DNA from: CAVVAL01 sp963740215
GTDB taxonomy: Bacteria; Actinomycetota; Actinomycetes; Mycobacteriales; Cryptosporangiaceae
Reading direction: 5' to 3'
Length of the DNA stretch: 64,000 bases
Assembly (NCBI GenBank): GCA_963740215.1
Contig: CAVUDJ010000019.1
Coordinates: 1,178,001 to 1,242,000 of the forward strand
The translations under genes and the position numbers were made by a program. Below the pieces are notes generated by a model that saw only the letters and a list, made by a program, of their open reading frames with translations, was not told the DNA's origin and did not search any database. Below, piece by piece: positions 44,681-50,778 of the stretch; within the stretch, counting starts at the first letter, position 1; every line of letters begins with the position of its first letter.

Positions 44681-44725
44681 CGACCGGTGAGATCCTGAAG
44701 CCTGGCTTCACGATCTCACCGGTCG
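44681..44725. terminator. Bidirectional nested hairpin terminator
   Basis: A 14-bp perfect stem (CGACCGGTGAGATC at 44681-44694 with 44712-44725) encloses a second 7-bp perfect stem (TGAAGCC at 44696-44702 with 44704-44710) with a one-base loop. It fills the gap between the convergent CHAT and second subtilase genes, so it can end both transcripts. Confidence 0.85.
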
Positions 44726-44731
44726 CTGGAA

Positions 44732-47272
44732 TCACGCCGTGTGCGCCGGCTCGCAGGAGGAGCAGTATGCGAGTTCGGCCTCGTACAGCGTCCCGTCCGT
44801 CGGCAGCGTGACCTGGCGCCGGTCGCGGGCGTGGTCGTGGATCTTCGGCAGGACCTCCCGGTAACGCCTGATCACCTTCTCCGCCTCGTCGGACAGGTCG
44901 TCGATCGAGCGCCACGCCGTGTCCCCGATCCGCCATTCGATCGACACCACCCGGCTGGAGGCCTCGTAGACCTCCATGACCCGCCGCACGAAGTAGGTGA
45001 CCGCGTGGCAGCGGTTGTCGTTGCGGAACGAGCGGCGGGTGGCCTCCTGGTGCTCCGCCTCCTCGAATGTGGACACGACGATCGACCGCTCGGCCTCGGT
45101 GGACTGTGCCGCCGTCACCGCGTTCTGTGAGAACTGCTCCGAGACCGTGGTCACCGCGGACCCGCTCGCCAGCGACGTCTCGGTGATCACCGAGGAGTCG
45201 CCCCGCACCTGCGGCGCCCCGAAGAAGCCGGCGAGCCCGCCGCCGGCCGACACCGACATGTCGGTTCGGGACCGGATCTCCGCAAGGGTTTCCACATAGG
45301 ACGACGCCGACGCGAACCGGCGGGTCTGCGACAGCGCGCTCATCGTCTGCCGGAACGACGAGTGCACGGACAGCCGCTCCTCCTCCGCACGGACGCGACG
45401 GTACCGGTCGAACTCGTACAGGTTGACTGTCTCGCCCGGCAGCAGCGTGGTCGTGTAGATCAGCGGACCCTGCTGGCGGCCGAGCAGCTTCAGGCAGTGC
45501 TCGTAGGTGACCCGGATCTCCAGCCGACCCTGCTCGAAGCGGTCCAGCGCGAACACGCGCGACTCGTAGAAGAACTGGCACCGGTCGTACGGCAGCCACG
45601 GCACCGGCTTCGGGCCGCGGCACTCTCGCGGGGTCTCCTCCGCACACTGGCCGCCGCCGGCCGCGCACGCCGCGAGCAGCGCCCGCTCGGCGTTGACCCG
45701 GCCGTACCCGACCTCCTCGTGCCAGGTGCCGGACGGCTTCGTCGGGACGTTCGCGTAGGCGTAGAGCGCCGGGGAGATCTTGTCGCAGGTGCTCTCGATC
45801 AGGCTGCGCGCCTCGACGTTGGTCAGCTCCGGACGGAGGCTGAACAGCAACGCGCCGAGCCCGGCGACGTGCGGTGTCGCGGAGGACGTGCCGTTGAAGC
45901 CGCCCGTGTAGTCACCCGCGTCGTACCCGTCGCCGCCGAGCCGGTCGGTCGTCGGGATCTCCAGGCACGGTGCCACGACGTCGACGTCCGGTCCGTAGGA
46001 CGCGCCCCACCACGGCTCCGACGACGAGTCGCCGCCCCGCTTGCGCTCGTCACTGCGGTTCGACCCGCCGACGCACAGGGTCCGGACGTCGCTGCCCGGG
46101 AAGCGGGCCACAGCGCCGTCCTCGTTGCCGGACGCCGCGACCAGCAGCAGGCCCTTGTCATACGCGTACTGGAGGGCGTCGCGGATCAGGTCGAAGTCCC
46201 AGACGTTCCACTCCGGATACACGCCGAAGCTCATCGACACCACGCGCGCGCCGTTGTCGGCGGCGAAGTACAGGCCCTCGGCGATGTCGACGTCCGCCCA
46301 GGTGGCGGTGGCGATCGCCATGATCCGCGCGCCGCCGGCCACGCCCGCCACGCCCTGGCCGTTGTCCAGCCGCGCCGCCACGATGCCCGCACAGGCGGTG
46401 CCGTGGTTGCCGGTCGGGCCGCCGTCAGGGGTATCGGTGGACGCGTTCCAGGACTGCGGGTGCAGGTGCAGATCCGGGTGGCCCAGCTCGACGCCCTCGT
46501 CGATGACCGCGACGACGACCGACGGGTCGCCGCGCACGATCTGCCACGCCCGCGGCACCTCGATGCGCTGGAGCCCCCACTGGAGCCCGAACTGCGGATC
46601 GTCGGGCGTGAACTCACTCGTGGGCGGCGAGCAGTCGCCACCGCCCTGCCGGCCACACGTCGTCGGCGAGATGAACGGGATCGTCTCGAACCGCACGGCC
46701 CCGGACGTCGGCGCACCCCGATCGGTCAGTGACGCGGTGACCGTGCCGGCGGCCGTGAGCGCGGTGCCCGTCTCGACCCGCACCGGCGTGTAGTCCTTGA
46801 TCCTGCTGGAGCGGGTGGTGTCGGGGCTGATGTCGGCCAGCGCCTCGGTGCCGCCGACGGCCTCCAGCGACTGCGTGCGCACGTAGATCCTGGTCGGGTT
46901 GACGGCGTAGACAGCGGTGTCGGCGGCGGCGGTCGCACGTGCCCCCTGCGGTGCGGTGGCGCGGTACGCCGGCGACACCCACTCGACCAGGTCACTGCCC
47001 TGGAGCGAGTCGATCACGTCCTCGCCGATCGCCTCCCCGTTCGCGCGCTCGACCCACCACAGCCCGTCGGTGCGGTTGACCGCGATCGCCGGGCGGCGGT
47101 CACCGTCCGCGACGGTGGCCGGCACCAGCCCGGCCTCTTCCACGAGCGCCTGCTTGGCGCTCTCCTCCACACCCGCCAGCCAGCGGACGGCGAGCCGGCG
47201 CGCGTCCAGCTCACTCGGCCCCGCCGACGGGTGCTCGAACACCCCCGGAAACCCCTTGTCTTCCAACGACAT
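44732..47272 (-). CDS. S8 subtilisin-like protease with long unknown C-terminal region
   Basis: An 846-residue subtilase without a signal peptide. Residues 1-230 are an N-terminal extension; the catalytic domain (230-540) has Asp258 in VVVAVIDEGVELGHPDL, His290 in TGNHGTACAGIVAARL and Ser463 in GGFNGTSSATPHVAGL. Residues about 555-846 form a region I do not recognise: VTYEHCLKLLGRQQGPLIYT, LLPGETVNLYEFDRYRRVRA, then a helical stretch with a glycine-rich hydrophobic piece (VSAGGGLAGFFG), and several cysteines at the end. ATG 47272 has GGGGGAGG upstream. It converges with the CHAT operon. Confidence 0.88.
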   Translation of the reverse strand: MSLEDKGFPGVFEHPSAGPSELDARRLAVRWLAGVEESAKQALVEEAGLVPATVADGDRRPAIAVNRTDGLWWVERANGEAIGEDVIDSLQGSDLVEWVSPAYRATAPQGARATAAADTAVYAVNPTRIYVRTQSLEAVGGTEALADISPDTTRSSRIKDYTPVRVETGTALTAAGTVTASLTDRGAPTSGAVRFETIPFISPTTCGRQGGGDCSPPTSEFTPDDPQFGLQWGLQRIEVPRAWQIVRGDPSVVVAVIDEGVELGHPDLHLHPQSWNASTDTPDGGPTGNHGTACAGIVAARLDNGQGVAGVAGGARIMAIATATWADVDIAEGLYFAADNGARVVSMSFGVYPEWNVWDFDLIRDALQYAYDKGLLLVAASGNEDGAVARFPGSDVRTLCVGGSNRSDERKRGGDSSSEPWWGASYGPDVDVVAPCLEIPTTDRLGGDGYDAGDYTGGFNGTSSATPHVAGLGALLFSLRPELTNVEARSLIESTCDKISPALYAYANVPTKPSGTWHEEVGYGRVNAERALLAACAAGGGQCAEETPRECRGPKPVPWLPYDRCQFFYESRVFALDRFEQGRLEIRVTYEHCLKLLGRQQGPLIYTTTLLPGETVNLYEFDRYRRVRAEEERLSVHSSFRQTMSALSQTRRFASASSYVETLAEIRSRTDMSVSAGGGLAGFFGAPQVRGDSSVITETSLASGSAVTTVSEQFSQNAVTAAQSTEAERSIVVSTFEEAEHQEATRRSFRNDNRCHAVTYFVRRVMEVYEASSRVVSIEWRIGDTAWRSIDDLSDEAEKVIRRYREVLPKIHDHARDRRQVTLPTDGTLYEAELAYCSSCEPAHTA

Positions 47273-47287
47273 CGATTCCGCCTCCCC

Positions 47288-47314
47288 CATGTGTGTGTCA
47301 CTCGGTACACACCA
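47288..47314. promoter_or_regulatory. Inverted repeat CATGTGTGT / ACACACCATG before the second subtilase
   Basis: CATGTGTGT (47288-47296) pairs with ACACACCATG (47305-47314) apart from one bulged base. It lies just upstream of the ribosome site of the second subtilase gene, in the 165-bp gap it shares with the divergent sigma factor gene, so it could be an operator for either. Confidence 0.4.
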
Positions 47315-47437
47315 TGTGGCGGCAGCGCCTCCTCAGATACCTGCCGGAAGGACGACTCAGAAACTTGGCTCGCGGATGCAGCGCTTCGCAGGGCACGGCG
47401 CGTCCAAGCTTGGACGGGCGCCACGGCCTGGGAGGCG

Positions 47438-47928
47438 ATGGTGGACTTCGAGGAGCTGGTGACCGTGAGGGGCACGGCGTTGCTGCGGTTCGCGTTGATG
47501 CTCTGCGGCGATCCACATCAGGCGCAGGACCTGGTCCAGTCGGTGCTGGTCAAGGCGTACCGGCAGTGGGCCCGGGTGGCCGGCGCCGACCATCCGGAGG
47601 CCTATCTCAAGGCGATGATCGTCAACGAGCAGTTGAGCTGGTGGCGCCGCCGCGCCAGCCGTGAGGTGCCGATCCCCACCCACCGCGATCCGGTGATCAC
47701 GGACAGCGCCGACGCCTACGCCGAGCGGGACGCCGCCTGGGCGATGCTCGGCCGGCTCGGTAAGCGCCAGCGTCCGTCCTGGTGCTGCGCTACTACGAGG
47801 ACCTCTCCGACGATCAGATCGCGGCCGTCCTCGGCTGCACTGCGAGCACGGTGCGGTCCAACGCCAGCCGCGCCCTCGCCACGCTGCGCGCCACTCTCCC
47901 CAGTCTCGACACGGAGGCCCTGCCATGA
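47438..47928 (+). pseudogene. SigE-family RNA polymerase sigma factor, frameshifted in region 4
   Basis: A small ECF-type sigma factor of the SigE family. Region 2 is VRGTALLRFALMLCGDPHQA, DLVQSVLVKAYRQWARVAGA; the frame breaks at about 47775 after RLGKRQR, where one base is missing, and continues as VLVLRYYEDLSDDQIAAVLG, TASTVRSNASRALATLRATL to the stop at 47926-47928. The joined protein is about 163 residues, the normal length. ATG 47438 or GTG 47441 is the start. The stop overlaps the start of the next gene by ATGA. Confidence 0.82.
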
Positions 47929-49061
47929 GCGACCAGCAGCTGGAGGATGTGGTCCGGGCGGCGTTCCGGCGGCACGAACACCTGGTCGACGGCGACCGCC
48001 TGCTGCCCACGGTCCAAGCCCGGATCATCCGCCGTCGGCACACCGTGCACATCGCCGCCGCCTCAGCTACCGGGGTGGTGCTCGCCGCCTCGGCCGCCGG
48101 TGTCCTCGCGTTCGGGCCGGACCGCGCGGCGCAGCCCACCGACCGGACGACCCCGACCGCGTCGAACCCAGCCACGGTAGGTCCGACCCTGCCGGCGGTG
48201 GCGGACAGCACCCCGCCGCCAGTTCCGCCCGGTTGGACCGCGTACAGCTCGCGCGGCGCCGAAATCGTCGTGCCGAGCCACTGGCCGGTGAACAACTACG
48301 GTTGCGGCATGGACGCCCGGCCGAGCGTGGTGCGGGCCAAGGGCATGCAGTTCATGTGCCTCACTCCTGAGCCACAGACTAAGGAACTGGCAATTCTCGG
48401 CGGCCCCGACGTGGAGCGGCCGGGCGCCGGCCAGTACTTGCGTGAACGTGCGATTCGCGTCGACGGTCTCGGGGAGGCCTACCGTGCTGACGGTCGGTTG
48501 CCTGACGGGAGGTGGGCTGGCTGGGTCCGGATCCCGTCCCACGACGTGCTGCTCGTCGTCCGCACCCGCTCCGCCGCCACAACCGGCCGGATCCTCGACA
48601 GCATCCGTCTCGTCAACACAGATCGGCTTGGCTGCGCCTCCAACCGGCCCGCCGCCGACCGGCCCGCTCAGTCGGGCGTCCAGGGAAGTTTCGTCCCGGC
48701 GGACCCACGGTCGATCACCATCTGCTACTACGAGACCCACGGTCCGGCAGTGCTCGCCGCCAGCACCCGCCTCACCGGCACGCCCGCGAAGCAGCTCGCC
48801 GACGCGTTGAACCAGGCAAAACCAGGGCCCAACGCCGACCGGCCCAGCCCATGCGAAGCCGGCCGGCCTGGCTTCAACGCCGAGCTGCGGGTCACCGGCG
48901 CGGACGGCCAGACCACCACGGTGTTCGTCCGCTTCGAAGGATGCACCGGCCGTGGGCTCGACAACGGGACGCGACAGGCCACCGTCACCCAGACGATCAT
49001 CCACCGGACACTGCAGCCCCTGCACGTCGGTTACGCCTTCGACGGCAACCTTCCACAATAG
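47925..49061 (+). CDS. Membrane-anchored protein coupled to SigE-family sigma factor
   Basis: A 378-residue protein with a cytoplasmic N-terminus (QQLEDVVRAAFRRHEHLVDG), one membrane helix (residues about 45-65, IAAASATGVVLAASAAGVLA), a Pro/Thr-rich linker and an extracytoplasmic part with paired cysteines (NYGCGMD..QFMCL, GCASN, ICYYETHG, PCEAGR..EGC). This is the usual shape and position of an anti-sigma partner in SigE-family loci. The cytoplasmic segment is short and has no zinc motif. Translation is coupled to the sigma gene. Confidence 0.75.
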   Translation: MSDQQLEDVVRAAFRRHEHLVDGDRLLPTVQARIIRRRHTVHIAAASATGVVLAASAAGVLAFGPDRAAQPTDRTTPTASNPATVGPTLPAVADSTPPPVPPGWTAYSSRGAEIVVPSHWPVNNYGCGMDARPSVVRAKGMQFMCLTPEPQTKELAILGGPDVERPGAGQYLRERAIRVDGLGEAYRADGRLPDGRWAGWVRIPSHDVLLVVRTRSAATTGRILDSIRLVNTDRLGCASNRPAADRPAQSGVQGSFVPADPRSITICYYETHGPAVLAASTRLTGTPAKQLADALNQAKPGPNADRPSPCEAGRPGFNAELRVTGADGQTTTVFVRFEGCTGRGLDNGTRQATVTQTIIHRTLQPLHVGYAFDGNLPQ

Positions 49062-49087
49062 ACAGCAGCGATGCAGGGGGCACTGCC

Positions 49088-49567
49088 TCAGGTGTCTGAG
49101 GGCTGGAGGTCCAGGCTCATGCGGATGACGGATGGGTAGTCGGGCAGGCCGCCGTGGTCGGTGAAGCCGACGGCGTTGTAGGTGCGGCGCGCGGGGTGGT
49201 TCTCGGCGAAAACCAGCAGGTCGACGGTGTTCAGCCCGATGCGGCGCGCCTCGTGGAGTGCCAACGTCACGAGGTGCGCGCCGAGCCGCTTGCCGCGCTC
49301 GTCGGGCGCGATGATCACTCGGTCCAGCCGGCCGGCATCCGCAGAGAACTGGACGAGTTCGATGTAGCCAACCAGGCGCTGCGGATCTGACGGGCGGCAA
49401 GCCGCCCAGGAGTGGACTGCGGGGTTGTCGCGGTGCACCGTCATCGCGGTCCGGTCCAGTGGCCAGTCCAGGCCGGGGCCTGCCCAGTCGCGGACAGCCG
49501 CGGCATCCGGGAACCAGTTGATAAGGATCTCGATGTCGGCGGGGTCGGCTGTGCGTAATTGCAGCAC
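49088..49567 (-). CDS. GNAT family N-acetyltransferase copy 2 (intact)
   Basis: A 159-residue GNAT: LQLRTADPADIEILINWFPD, RDWAGPGLDWPLDRTAMTVH, RVIIAPDERGKRLGAHLVTL (acetyl-CoA P-loop) and YNAVGFTDHGGLPDYPSVIR. It is the intact twin of the broken gene at 32325-32830, 95% identical at DNA level. Homology between the two ends at the gene borders. GTG 49567 matches the conserved start; ATG 49606 is possible. It converges with the anti-sigma-like gene. Confidence 0.87.
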   Translation of the reverse strand: MLQLRTADPADIEILINWFPDAAAVRDWAGPGLDWPLDRTAMTVHRDNPAVHSWAACRPSDPQRLVGYIELVQFSADAGRLDRVIIAPDERGKRLGAHLVTLALHEARRIGLNTVDLLVFAENHPARRTYNAVGFTDHGGLPDYPSVIRMSLDLQPSDT

Positions 49568-49724
49568 CGGACAATCCTTGCACGCTAGTCGATCGACTGC
49601 TTCCATCGGCGAGGCTGTCGCCGGCCACACTCAGCGGGAACCTGGCCCGGATCCGCTGCCGTTACGAGAGGATCACCGGCACGCCGGGCTTTACTGGTTG
49701 GCGGGCGGTCCAAGGAGGCGCAGC

Positions 49725-50753
49725 GTGAGTACCTCTGATCCGTGGGTGGTCGTGGGGCTGGACAACGGCGGCACCAGCAACAACGCGACGGTCCTCGACC
49801 CCTCGGGCCGCTTCCTCGTGGACCGGTTGGCTGAGACTCCGAGCCGCGTCCTGGAGGGCCCCGACATCGCGGTCAGTGCCCTCGCCCTGGCGCTGGAGCA
49901 CGTGCTCGAGCTGACCGGCCTGCCTCGTACCGCGGTGCGCGCGGTCGGGCTCGACACACCCGGACCGGCGAGCGCGGCGGGCGTCGTCTCGTCGCGCGGG
50001 TCGACGAACTTCGCCCATCCGGACTGGCGCGGCTTCGACGTCCGCACAGCGCTGGAGGAGCGGCTTCAGCTGCCGGTGCTCTACCTCAACGACGGCAACG
50101 CGGCCGCCCTCTACGCACACCACCAGCGCTACGGCGTGCAAGCGGCTGAGCGCTCGTCGATCTCCGCGATCGTCGGCACCGGCCTGGGCGGAGGCGTCAT
50201 CGAGAACGGGCAGATCATCCGCGGCGCCGCCGGGATGGCCGGCGAGCTTGGCCACGTCAACATCCCGATGCACGGGCTGATCGAGGTCGGCCAGCCGCTG
50301 CCGCGATGCAACTGCGGGTTCACCGGTGACGCGGAGAGCGTCGCGTCGCTGAGCGCGATCGAGCGGAACCTGCTCCCCTACTGGCTGTCCCAGTTCCCCG
50401 ATCACGAGCTCAACAAGGTGGCGCCGCCGGCCAAGGCGGCACGGCTCGTACGGGACTACGGCGAGCGCGGCGACCCGCTGGCGTTGAAGATCTTCGAGCA
50501 GCAGGCGATGGCCATCGGACGGTTGTTCACGATCGCCGCCAACTTCACCGACCCGCACGCGTACTTCCTCGGCGGCGGCGTCGTGGAGACCAGCGCGCAT
50601 TTCCGAGAGTGGTTCCTGGGCCGCGTGCGGCACTACACCGACCTACGCGAGGAGCAGGCCCGGCTGGCCGATTTCGCGCTGGTGTCCGATCGCGACATGG
50701 CGGGCGCGCGCGGCAGTGCGATCGCTGCGCTGGCGGCGCTCCAGGCGCGGTAG
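49725..50753 (+). CDS. ROK family sugar kinase/regulator-like protein
   Basis: A 342-residue ROK protein without a DNA-binding domain. The phosphate-1 motif is VVVGLDNGGTSNNATVLDPS, LNDGNAAALYAHHQRYG carries the catalytic Asp, GTGLGGGVIENGQIIRGAAG and GELGHVNIP are the ROK signature. The zinc motif CNCGFTG keeps two cysteines but the third expected cysteine is replaced by Asp. AAGGAGG 7 bp before GTG 49725 fixes the start. It may phosphorylate a sugar or amino sugar; zinc binding may be altered. Confidence 0.87.
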   Translation: MSTSDPWVVVGLDNGGTSNNATVLDPSGRFLVDRLAETPSRVLEGPDIAVSALALALEHVLELTGLPRTAVRAVGLDTPGPASAAGVVSSRGSTNFAHPDWRGFDVRTALEERLQLPVLYLNDGNAAALYAHHQRYGVQAAERSSISAIVGTGLGGGVIENGQIIRGAAGMAGELGHVNIPMHGLIEVGQPLPRCNCGFTGDAESVASLSAIERNLLPYWLSQFPDHELNKVAPPAKAARLVRDYGERGDPLALKIFEQQAMAIGRLFTIAANFTDPHAYFLGGGVVETSAHFREWFLGRVRHYTDLREEQARLADFALVSDRDMAGARGSAIAALAALQAR

Positions 50754-50778
50754 CTGCCGCCGCGATGAGCACGGCCGG

